NCBI GenBank assembly: GCA_010672185.1
Contig: JAAHHL010000133.1
Span: 1 to 11,053 of the forward strand
DNA length: 11,053 nucleotides
Direction of reading: 5' to 3'
Source of the DNA: Caldora sp. SIO3E6
GTDB lineage: Bacteria > Cyanobacteriota > Cyanobacteriia > Cyanobacteriales > Coleofasciculaceae
The first letter of the stretch is position 1. Each line of letters begins with the position of its first letter. The notes beneath the pieces are model-generated. The model did not search any database. It saw nothing but the letters and a program-made list of their open reading frames with translations, and was not told the DNA's origin. The translations under genes and the position numbers were made by a program. Below are positions 1 through 6,390 of the stretch, one piece after another.

Positions 1-1
1 T

Positions 2-28
2 CTATTGGTGCGTTATACTCACCAATAG
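2..28. repeat. Short inverted repeat (9-bp arms, 9-nt loop)
   Basis: CTATTGGTG at 2-10 is the exact reverse complement of CACCAATAG at 20-28. The word GGTGCGTTA inside it (7-15) recurs at 39-47. GGTGCGTTA is a word I associate with dispersed palindromic repeats in cyanobacterial spacers, so this may be one damaged copy cut by the window edge. It could also be the end of a terminator for a gene lying to the left. Confidence 0.45.
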
Positions 29-83
29 GATCTAGGATGGTGCGTTACTAAATATATCTCAACAAAAACCTTGCGAGTACTCC

Positions 84-116
84 AGATACCGGACTTCTTC
101 AAAAAGTCGGGTATCT
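84..116. repeat. Palindromic intergenic hairpin (13-bp stem, one mismatch)
   Basis: AGATACCGGACTT at 84-96 pairs with AAGTCGGGTATCT at 104-116 around a 7-nt loop. The only mismatch is G91 against G109. No clear T-tract follows on either strand. The form (AGATxCC...AAGTC...GGxATCT) resembles a dispersed palindrome common in filamentous cyanobacteria; that is recollection and was not checked. It might also act as a Rho-independent-like terminator for an upstream gene outside the window. Confidence 0.55.
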
Positions 117-337
117 CTACTCTCCCCGTCTCTTTGAGCTATTGTTATTGTTACGGTGTGGTAGTTATGGTAGTTGTAGTGCGATCGCGTCGGTCTCGCT
201 ATGGCAGTATTGGTAATGGTGGTTGAGCATCTCAATCTGTTAGCGCAGCTTCTGGTACACCAATTACGTGTGAGAATATAACAGCCTTTTACCTTCTGCC
301 TTCTTGTAAGCTATCAGAAAGATTAAGGAGTATTAAG

Positions 338-1735
338 ATGTCATACATTCTAGCATTAGTAATTGGTCTTGGTAGTTTTGCCTTTTATATGGCAGCCTTC
401 TTTTTTCCAGAAGTTCACCGCAAGAGTGACTTTTACTCAAGTGGAGGTGGACTATTCTACGCCCTAGTTTTATGGGTGTGTGCCGGACGCTTTACCGGTT
501 GGGTTCTACTGAGCCAAATTGCTAGTGTAGTATTACTGTGCTGGTTAGGTTGGCAGACTTTGACTTTGCGGCGAATGTTGACTTCCCCAGAGCAACAAAC
601 TCCCATCCCTAGTCAAGACAAGCTCCCGGGAGTACTTCAACCAGTTACTAATTTCCTGGGAAATCTCTTGGGTAAGAGCAAATCAGCAATTTCCACTCCC
701 CCAGCCGAAGTAGGAACCAGTCAGGATAAAACGGCTGTGGAGAAGGAAGCAATAATAGAAGAGGTACAGGAGACTACAGAGGTAAAGATTTCTAAAGAAG
801 AAGACACTATTATTGATTCACCCTTTGAGACAGTTGCAGTAGTAGAGCAGGAGCCAGAAGTTCCTACACAAGAAGATACTGTTATTGATTCACCCTTTGA
901 GACAGTTGCAGTAGTAGAGCAGGAGCCAGAAGTTCCTACAGAGGAAACAGATACTGTTATTGATTCATCCCCTGAGACAGTTGCAGCGGTAGAGCAGGAG
1001 CCAGAAATTTCGACACAAGAAGATACTGTTATTGATTCATCCCCTGAGACAGTTGCAGCGGTAGAGCAGGAGCCAGAAGTTTCTACAGAGGAAACAGATA
1101 CTGTTATTGATTCATCCCCTGAGACAGTTGCAGCGGTAGAGCAGGAGCCAGAAATTTCGACACAAGAAGATACTGTTATTGATTCATCCCCTGAGACAGT
1201 TGCAGCGGTAGAACAGGAGCCAGAAGTTTCTACAGAGGAAAAAGATACTGTTATTGATTCATCCTCTGAGACAATTGCAGCAGTAGAGCAGGAGCCAGAA
1301 GTTTCTACAGAAAAAGATACTGTTATTGACTCACCCTCTGAAACCCCGACTGCAACAGTAACTTCCCCAGAGAAAGCAGAATCAAATATCTCATCCAAGA
1401 AAAAACAAGGATTTGTTCAACAGGTTACTGGTCTTTTCAGGAAAAGTAAACCGGTGACTCCTATTGTAGTAAATAAGCAGAAGAGCAGAGGAAAAGTTAA
1501 TGATGCTGCTCAAAGCAGTATGGCACCAGTAGTAGATGATACTAAAATCTCAGAAACTGTGGAAACTGTTACTACTGAATCCTCAGAGGCTGAAATCTCA
1601 GAAACTGTAGAACCAATTACCGCTGAATCTTCAGAAGCTGATACTTCAGAAAAGTCAGAAACCACCACGAATACTGAATTATCGGCTAGCAACCTCAAGC
1701 AAAACAAAAAAAAGAAAAAAGCTAAGGGAGAATAA
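338..1735 (+). CDS. ycf66: Ycf66-family membrane protein with long acidic repeat tail
   Basis: The product is a 465-residue membrane protein of unknown function. The first ~85 residues fit the Ycf66 N-terminal domain of cyanobacteria and some plastids: a membrane helix at about 3-24, FFPEVHRKSDF, then two more helices at about 37-75 and the LTLRRML end. The rest is a hydrophilic, strongly acidic tail that is likely disordered. Residues 156-326 form seven tandem 24- or 25-residue units (consensus DTVIDSSPETVAAVEQEPE), and residues 404-435 form a second, 16-residue repeat. A short amphipathic motif occurs on both sides of the acidic block: residues 98-115 (GVLQPVT...GKSK) and 358-371 (GFVQQVTGLFRKSK). 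The protein ends in a lysine-rich stretch. The ATG has a good AAGGAG 7 nt upstream. The family call is firm for the N-terminus only. I see no sign of an operon partner. Confidence 0.85.
   Translation: MSYILALVIGLGSFAFYMAAFFFPEVHRKSDFYSSGGGLFYALVLWVCAGRFTGWVLLSQIASVVLLCWLGWQTLTLRRMLTSPEQQTPIPSQDKLPGVLQPVTNFLGNLLGKSKSAISTPPAEVGTSQDKTAVEKEAIIEEVQETTEVKISKEEDTIIDSPFETVAVVEQEPEVPTQEDTVIDSPFETVAVVEQEPEVPTEETDTVIDSSPETVAAVEQEPEISTQEDTVIDSSPETVAAVEQEPEVSTEETDTVIDSSPETVAAVEQEPEISTQEDTVIDSSPETVAAVEQEPEVSTEEKDTVIDSSSETIAAVEQEPEVSTEKDTVIDSPSETPTATVTSPEKAESNISSKKKQGFVQQVTGLFRKSKPVTPIVVNKQKSRGKVNDAAQSSMAPVVDDTKISETVETVTTESSEAEISETVEPITAESSEADTSEKSETTTNTELSASNLKQNKKKKKAKGE
803..1315 (+). repeat. In-frame tandem repeat of alternating 72 and 75 nt units
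   Basis: Seven units begin at 803, 875, 950, 1022, 1097, 1169 and 1244. Their lengths alternate 72, 75, 72, 75, 72, 75 and 72 nt. The true repeat is therefore a 147-nt (49-residue) dimer made of a unit ending in TQE and a unit ending in TEET or TEEK. Dimer 950-1096 differs from dimer 1097-1243 at only two positions (gag/gaa and aca/aaa), which shows very recent duplication. The first dimer (803-949) is more diverged, with SPFETVAVVEQEPEVP in place of SSPETVAAVEQEPE. A degenerate eighth unit (DTVIDSPSET) starts at 1316. All changes keep the reading frame. Confidence 0.95.
1547..1642 (+). repeat. Second in-frame tandem repeat, two 48-nt units
   Basis: Two 16-residue units, ISETVETVTTESSEAE (1547-1594) and ISETVEPITAESSEAD (1595-1642), follow one another near the C-terminus of the Ycf66-family protein. 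A worn third copy (TSEKSETTTNTEL) starts at 1643. The unit is unrelated in period to the 147-nt repeat upstream but shares its Glu/Ser/Thr composition. Confidence 0.8.
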
Positions 1736-1739
1736 ATTT

Positions 1740-1764
1740 GTTGGGTTTCATTCCTCAACCCAAC
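1740..1764. repeat. GTTGGGTT palindromic repeat between convergent genes
   Basis: GTTGGGTT (1740-1747) is the exact reverse complement of AACCCAAC (1757-1764), with a 9-nt loop. It lies 4 nt after the stop of the Ycf66-family gene and 53 nt from the 3' end of the convergent gene. The wording (GTTGGGTTTC...TCCTCAACCCAACCTAC) matches a dispersed palindrome I recall as very common in cyanobacterial spacers. It may serve as a transcription terminator for one or both genes, although no T-run follows the stem on the + strand. Confidence 0.6.
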
Positions 1765-1817
1765 CTACTAACGCGGCAAGGGACTACGATAGATACATTT
1801 TTTCGGAGTCAATTACC

Positions 1818-2366
1818 TTATTGCTCGAATTCTAGATGCAAGATATAGTGACCTAACTGGAGTTTATTAGACCATAGCTCATATTCAAGCCGAAGACTGT
1901 GGGGTAAGGGACGACCCTCTAATCGCAAACTTCGGGTATAGTTTCTGAGGCTAAACGACTCATGTTGCTGAAGTTGGTCATTTTGTAACCAATAGCGGTT
2001 AAAACCATAAACTCCTTGCTCCCAGAAGTGACGATAACTTAATCTCTTGCTCTCCTGCATCGTCATCATTACCCGGTAAGGCGAGATTTCTAACCATAGA
2101 AGTCGAACTGCTTGCAGGTTTGATGATGGCTTATTGTCGTTGGTAGCTGTCGGCTCCGGTGTCCCACCAGGAAGAGCTGGTTCCCTCAAGACTAAGTGAA
2201 ACCGTTCTTGATCTTTTTGATAGAGGGTTGCGGCAGTTTCGACAGTAGACCAAATTGGTAAATCCGTGGACACCAAGGAAAGACTTACAGGTAGGCTTTT
2301 ATTCGTCAGCATCGATATCTGAGAATGCAAGGGTACACAAATAGCATAACTTACCTTATTGATCAA
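1818..2366 (-). CDS. Conserved-looking hypothetical protein, TTG start
   Basis: A 182-residue soluble protein that I do not recognise by function. It has no signal peptide, membrane segment or known motif. It is rich in Leu, Arg, Gln and Trp, with aromatic stretches such as HFWEQGVYGFNRYWLQ, and a low-complexity Pro/Thr/Asn linker near residues 68-82. The text reads like a real gene rather than a shadow: it is the only long frame here and codon use is normal. The first start in frame is TTG at 2366, because an in-frame TGA lies at 2385-2387 with no ATG or GTG between. No clear Shine-Dalgarno precedes it. The next Met is residue 19, which would lose the stretch INKVSYAICVPLHSQ. The gene is convergent with the Ycf66-family gene. 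Start confidence is modest; gene confidence is good. Confidence 0.75.
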   Translation of the reverse strand: MINKVSYAICVPLHSQISMLTNKSLPVSLSLVSTDLPIWSTVETAATLYQKDQERFHLVLREPALPGGTPEPTATNDNKPSSNLQAVRLLWLEISPYRVMMTMQESKRLSYRHFWEQGVYGFNRYWLQNDQLQQHESFSLRNYTRSLRLEGRPLPHSLRLEYELWSNKLQLGHYILHLEFEQ

Positions 2367-2565
2367 TTTAAGGTAGGGGTGGGTTCACCTAATACTAGGT
2401 AACAACACGATAACTTAACTAAACCCGCCCCGGCAATGCCATAAGGATTTTTGTCGATGAGTAACGTACAGTGTCATCCTTTGGTAAGGCAATATTTAAT
2501 AAATAAAAATTACAATTAACCTGATTTCCACTGTCTCAAAGTTAGCATAACGGTATAACTTCGGC

Positions 2566-2571
2566 AAAGGA
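2566..2571 (+). promoter_or_regulatory. Shine-Dalgarno that fixes a GTG start
   Basis: AAAGGA lies 8 nt upstream of the GTG at 2580. It supports GTG as the start of the first kinase, as does the paralogue beginning with ATG at the same alignment position. The spacer 2367-2579 also holds an AT-rich tract (about 2490-2519) with a weak promoter-like pair, TTGGTA at 2481-2486 and TAAAAA at 2504-2509, which I do not call separately. Confidence 0.6.
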
Positions 2572-2579
2572 AATCAGCC

Positions 2580-4013
2580 GTGAAGCTATTACATGGACAG
2601 GGAGAAGTCATTGCTGAGCGCTACCAAATAGTAACTCTCTTAGGTCAAGGGGGAATGGGAAGCACCTATGCTGCTGTGGATTTAGCAAATAATCAAAGAG
2701 TTGCCATCAAAGTCGTTTCCCTAAGAGCAGCACGAGATTGGAAAATCTTAGAGTTATTTGAACGAGAAGCCCAAGTTTTAGCAACTCTCAATCATCCCTT
2801 TATTCCCAAGTATCTGGACTATTTCCGAGTTGATGCAGAAGAAGATAGCCCTCATTCCGATTGCCGCTTTTATTTAGTACAGGAGTTAGTTGAAGGGGAA
2901 TCCTTAGCGACTTTAGTAGAAAGGGGATGGAAGCCTAAAGAAGTAGAAGTTAAAGCTATAGCGAGGCAAGTTTTGGAAATCTTAATCTATTTACATACAC
3001 TTGTGCCGCCGATTATTCATCGAGATATCAAGCCGCAAAATCTGATTCGTCGTGAGGATGGCAAAGTTTATTTAGTAGATTTTGGCACAGTACAACATAT
3101 AGTGCGGAATCCCCAAAGTTTTGTGAGTACTTTTGTTGGTTCTGTCGGGTATATGCCACCGGAACAGTTGCGGGGGGAAACTGTCTTTGCCTCTGATTTA
3201 TATAGCTTGGGAGCAACTTTACTTTTTCTGCTTACGGGGAAATCTCCGGACACATTACCTCAAAAAATGCTCAAGGTGGATTTTCGTCAGGTAATTGAGC
3301 TTTCGGACCGATTTGCCCAGTGGCTAGATCGATTAATTGCCCCTGTAATGGAAGACCGGTTTCAATCTGCTCAAGTAGCACTTTTGAAACTCAAACAAAA
3401 AATCGACTTTAATTCACCATCAAACAATCCAACAATTAGCCATTCCTACAATCCTAGCAGTCCCTATAATCAAAGAATCACACTGCAAAAATCTCATGAA
3501 AACTTGGTTATCAAGATTGATAAAAGAAGAAACTCTGTACCGGTTTCGTGTTTAATGTTTGTGTTTATATCATTTATGTCATTTTGTTTAGGTTTATTTT
3601 TTGTTCTTTTATTGATTCAACATGTTGAATCTATTGGTTTTAGCCTTGGTCAGTTTCAAGAATTATTTATATTGCTCTTTATGCTAATTGCACCCTTGAT
3701 TCCAGGTTTGTGGATAGTTAATAATATAAACAAAAAAACTGCTCTAGAAATTAATTCATCAACATTTACAATTAAACAAGATTATTTATTTACAGGAACT
3801 AATCAAGTGCAAGGAAAAACTGAAGACATTTTAGATATTTCTCTGAATGGATATGGAAATAAATGCGTTATTTGGGAAGGGCTCAAGTCTCATTCTTTGT
3901 TTGATGTCGAATCAAGTCAGCAATCTAGTCAAGACAACCGTGAGCTTGAATTAAGAGATATTGAGTGGTTAATTGCAGAAATTAAACTTTTTCTCAAACA
4001 ATTACAGTCCTAA
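2580..4013 (+). CDS. Membrane-anchored Ser/Thr protein kinase (first copy)
   Basis: This 477-residue eukaryotic-type (Hanks) kinase should phosphorylate Ser/Thr on cytoplasmic proteins. The kinase domain covers about residues 15-275. Visible elements are the glycine loop GQGGMGSTY (22-30), VAIK with Lys44, the alpha-C Glu63, HRDIKPQN (147-154) with Asp149, DFGTVQ with Asp167, and MPPEQ at 192-196 in place of APE. All key residues are present, so it is probably active. After a polar linker (about 275-310) comes a short strand-like segment (ENLVIKID), two membrane helices at about 321-347 and 361-380, and a C-terminal region ending in RDIEWLIAEIKLFLKQL. I infer that the tail is the membrane-hairpin, PH-like tail seen in many cyanobacterial kinases. 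It starts with GTG, supported by AAAGGA. A second kinase follows after 40 nt, so the two are likely co-transcribed. The substrate is unknown. Confidence 0.9.
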   Translation: MKLLHGQGEVIAERYQIVTLLGQGGMGSTYAAVDLANNQRVAIKVVSLRAARDWKILELFEREAQVLATLNHPFIPKYLDYFRVDAEEDSPHSDCRFYLVQELVEGESLATLVERGWKPKEVEVKAIARQVLEILIYLHTLVPPIIHRDIKPQNLIRREDGKVYLVDFGTVQHIVRNPQSFVSTFVGSVGYMPPEQLRGETVFASDLYSLGATLLFLLTGKSPDTLPQKMLKVDFRQVIELSDRFAQWLDRLIAPVMEDRFQSAQVALLKLKQKIDFNSPSNNPTISHSYNPSSPYNQRITLQKSHENLVIKIDKRRNSVPVSCLMFVFISFMSFCLGLFFVLLLIQHVESIGFSLGQFQELFILLFMLIAPLIPGLWIVNNINKKTALEINSSTFTIKQDYLFTGTNQVQGKTEDILDISLNGYGNKCVIWEGLKSHSLFDVESSQQSSQDNRELELRDIEWLIAEIKLFLKQLQS

Positions 4014-4053
4014 TAGTTAAAATTTTATTACATAAATTGATAAGCAATTAGAT

Positions 4054-5547
4054 ATGAAATTATTACATGGACAGGGAGAAGTCATTGCTGAGCGCTACCA
4101 AATAGTAACCCTCTTAGGTCAAGGGGGAATGGGAAGCACCTATGCAGCTGTGGATTTAAGGACTAATCAAAGAGTTGCTATCAAAGTCGTTTCCCTACAA
4201 GAAGCAGGGGATTGGAAGACCCTAGAGTTATTTCAACGAGAAGCGCAAATTTTAGCAACTCTCAATCATCCCTTTATTCCTAATTATTTAGACTATTTTC
4301 AACTCGATGTAGAGGAAGGTACTGCTAATTCAGATTACCGCTTTTATTTGGTGCAGGAGCTAGTAGAGGGAGAATCTTTAGCTGCTTTAGTCAAACAGGG
4401 ATGGCATACCACCGAAGCGGAAGTTAAGGATATAGCCAGACAAGTTCTAGAAATACTGACTTATATTCATCAACTCAATCCACCCATTATTCATCGGGAC
4501 ATCAAACCGCAAAATATTATCCGGAGGACAGATGGCAAAGTTTATCTAGTGGATTTTGGAGCAGTGCAAACAGTTTATAACCAAACAATAGGTGGCAGTA
4601 AAACTTTGGTGGGAACTTTCGGTTATATGCCTGTGGAACAATTTCAAGGAAAAGTACATTGTGCTTCTGATTTGTATAGTTTGGGTTGTACCTTAATTTT
4701 TCTGCTTACCCATCGCTCTCCTGCTGATTTACCTCAAAAGCGGATGAAAATTGATTTTCGTCAAGGAGTGGATATTTCTAATGGTTTTGCCACTTGGCTA
4801 GAGAGCATGAGTGAGCCGATGTTAGAAACACGTTTTCAATCCGCGACAGAAGCTCTACTACAACTACAACAACCAGATTTAGCACCAGCAATACCCAAAC
4901 CGAAAGGAACTCATATTCAACTCACTAAAACTGCCACCAAGCTTACCATTAAAATTCCTCATTATCACCACAAAAAAGCACGTCAAGCATTCGCCACTGG
5001 TTTATTCACTAGTTTATTGTTTACTGGTTGTGCATGCTTATTGGCTATAGTAGTACTGTTCATGTTTTTGTTTTTGTTTTCGTTTTTAAGCAGTTTTATT
5101 TTTCGATGTACAATTGTATTATCAATGATATTATATTTAATTTTTCAATTTAAAAGATTGAATATTTTGTTGACAGGTTCATTAGAAATATCAATAGAAC
5201 CACATATTTTTAAAGTTCACAGCAAGAATTTTTTAAACAATCGTTATCTCCAAGGCAACCCAAAAGATTTGCGTATTATAGTAGGTAATATTACTGACAG
5301 TATAAACCTGGAAAAATTTACGGCCAAGAATGAGAATAAATTAACTGTACAAGAGCTGAAACTCCTGTGGCGATATCAGATACTCATTCTTCAGTTTGTA
5401 ATCCATAGTTTGAATGTTTGGCTCGAATATGAAGAAAAAAAATTAAAACTTGATCTTGATCCAATAGATCGTTATTTAACAGATATTGAAAAGCGATGGC
5501 TGCATCAAGAAATTAGCAATTTTATGAAAACATGGAATTTATTTTAA
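4054..5547 (+). CDS. Membrane-anchored Ser/Thr protein kinase (second copy)
   Basis: This 497-residue kinase is a tandem paralogue of the one just upstream. The kinase domain (about 15-275) carries GQGGMGSTY, Lys44, Glu63, HRDIKPQN at 147-154, DFGAVQ with Asp167, and MPVEQ. HRD and DFG fall at the same residue numbers as in the first copy. The first 44 codons differ from the upstream gene at only about 10 of 132 nt. The tail differs: a basic strand-like segment (TKLTIKIPHYHHKK), a long hydrophobic block at about 311-366 (two or three helices, very Phe/Leu-rich), then a charged region with a predicted helix and the end motif DIEKRWLHQEISNFM. The tail is AT-rich compared with the kinase domain. 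The ATG has no good Shine-Dalgarno, so translation may rely on coupling to the gene 40 nt upstream. The next gene overlaps its last 16 nt. Ligand and substrate are unknown. Confidence 0.9.
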   Translation: MKLLHGQGEVIAERYQIVTLLGQGGMGSTYAAVDLRTNQRVAIKVVSLQEAGDWKTLELFQREAQILATLNHPFIPNYLDYFQLDVEEGTANSDYRFYLVQELVEGESLAALVKQGWHTTEAEVKDIARQVLEILTYIHQLNPPIIHRDIKPQNIIRRTDGKVYLVDFGAVQTVYNQTIGGSKTLVGTFGYMPVEQFQGKVHCASDLYSLGCTLIFLLTHRSPADLPQKRMKIDFRQGVDISNGFATWLESMSEPMLETRFQSATEALLQLQQPDLAPAIPKPKGTHIQLTKTATKLTIKIPHYHHKKARQAFATGLFTSLLFTGCACLLAIVVLFMFLFLFSFLSSFIFRCTIVLSMILYLIFQFKRLNILLTGSLEISIEPHIFKVHSKNFLNNRYLQGNPKDLRIIVGNITDSINLEKFTAKNENKLTVQELKLLWRYQILILQFVIHSLNVWLEYEEKKLKLDLDPIDRYLTDIEKRWLHQEISNFMKTWNLF

Positions 5548-6125
5548 GTAAAATTTTATTTCAATCGCCGTTACACGGAAGAGTTGGGGGTCTTGAACCC
5601 AGATTTCTTGATGATAAAATTTTGTATATTGATATGCTCCAAGCCATACAAAACTTTTTACTATTGCGTCGCCAGATAACTGTAAAGGTTGAAATCCCGA
5701 TCACTTCAGCTAAAATTAACTTAGTAACAGCCCTATCCCAAGAAATTGTACTCACAGGGGAATTTCAGCTCACCCGCCGCTACTGGGGTCATCTAAGTGA
5801 GAATCATCTTACCTTCTATGGTCCTAGAGCTAACCGTCAGTTTTGTTTTCTGGTGAAAGGAAATTTGAGTGATGAAGGCTCCCAAACCTGGCTCAATGGC
5901 AAGATGCACCTCAGAACTGGGGATTTTTACCAGTTATTCTGTGCAGTAGTAACCATTTTTGTACTCTTATTGTTTATGTTTCGGTGGAGTGGCATGATTT
6001 TTCTGCCAGTTTTTTTGGGGTTTATTTACGGTATGGTGCAGTGGCATTTCCAGTGGTATGCCGAAGAGATTACCCAATTATTAACTGACTTGATGGCAGG
6101 GAAGCGGGGAGAGACACGGATATGA
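5532..6125 (+). CDS. Small membrane protein of unknown function, kinase cluster
   Basis: This 197-residue frame overlaps the end of the second kinase by 16 nt in another frame, which suggests co-transcription and possibly coupled translation. I do not recognise a named family. From about residue 49 the protein looks beta-rich (VKVEIPI, GEFQLTRRYWG, NHLTFYGPRANRQ, GNLSDEGSQTWLNGKMHL). Two membrane helices follow at about 137-152 and 155-172, then a short cytoplasmic helix. This layout of a small beta domain followed by a membrane hairpin resembles uncharacterised cyanobacterial proteins, an inference only. The start is uncertain. ATG 5532 has no clear Shine-Dalgarno, and the first 34 residues look like translated spacer: nt 5588-5613 holds GGGTCTTGAACCCAGATTTC, similar to a dispersed cyanobacterial palindrome. 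Met35 at 5634 is an alternative start, also without a good ribosome site. Confidence 0.7.
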   Translation: MEFILSKILFQSPLHGRVGGLEPRFLDDKILYIDMLQAIQNFLLLRRQITVKVEIPITSAKINLVTALSQEIVLTGEFQLTRRYWGHLSENHLTFYGPRANRQFCFLVKGNLSDEGSQTWLNGKMHLRTGDFYQLFCAVVTIFVLLLFMFRWSGMIFLPVFLGFIYGMVQWHFQWYAEEITQLLTDLMAGKRGETRI

Positions 6126-6170
6126 TACAAAATCCCTGCATCCTTTACCTACTCTGACTTTCCTTTTGTG

Positions 6171-6182
6171 TTTCTTAAGAAA
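6171..6182. repeat. 12-bp perfect palindrome TTTCTTAAGAAA in spacer
   Basis: TTTCTTAAGAAA is its own reverse complement and lies 46 nt after the stop of the small membrane protein, in the 265-nt spacer between convergent genes. It has no loop, so it is a poor terminator; a protein-binding site or chance are equally open. Further right, AGGCAATAG occurs at 6229-6237 and 6251-6259, and TAGGCAATAGGCA at 6228-6240 is a short tandem heptamer. The remainder of the spacer shows nothing I can name. Confidence 0.3.
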
Positions 6183-6390
6183 GCACTGCTAAGATCTTGC
6201 ACCAAGTCTAAAATTGACTAGTGAAGATAGGCAATAGGCACTCTTACAAGAGGCAATAGTGATAATATTGGACGTTTTCCGTACCGAAATTGATTGTTAT
6301 GATTTCCGTTGTTCAGTATTTATGATGCATAGTACAAGATCTGAGACTGTGTGGTATTGTTTCAACACTCATGTATATATCAAGCCATAG

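Larger units (their letters stand above)
1..337. other. Repeat-rich leader upstream of the Ycf66-family gene, no gene seen
   Basis: I see no convincing coding sequence in these 337 nt. The stretch holds a 9-bp inverted repeat at the left edge, a 13-bp hairpin at 84-116, a G/T-rich stretch around 150-230 with GGTAGT-like words, and one HIP1 octamer GCGATCGC at 181-188. A TATAAC box at 277-282 could be a -10 element for the downstream gene, but no good -35 lies 16-18 nt upstream, so the promoter is not called. The Shine-Dalgarno AAGGAG at 325-330 sits 7 nt before the ATG at 338. Confidence 0.6.

Noticed and set aside
721..1398. 225-residue open frame on the minus strand across the Ycf66 repeat
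   Set aside because: It is the mirror of the 24/25-residue tandem repeat, which happens to lack stops in that frame. It is low-complexity Ser/Thr/Val text with no ribosome site and lies inside a well-supported gene.
1510..1758. 82-residue minus-strand frame over the end of the Ycf66-family gene
   Set aside because: It is antisense to the second repeat and the Lys-rich end; its Ser/Val-rich and Phe-rich content is what complementary reading of those codons gives.
2554..2559. TATAAC as -10 box of the first kinase
   Set aside because: Transcription from it would start at the Shine-Dalgarno itself, and no -35 is visible at the right distance.
3028..3253. Two minus-strand frames inside the first kinase
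   Set aside because: They overlap the catalytic core of an intact kinase gene, have no ribosome sites and no recognisable protein features.
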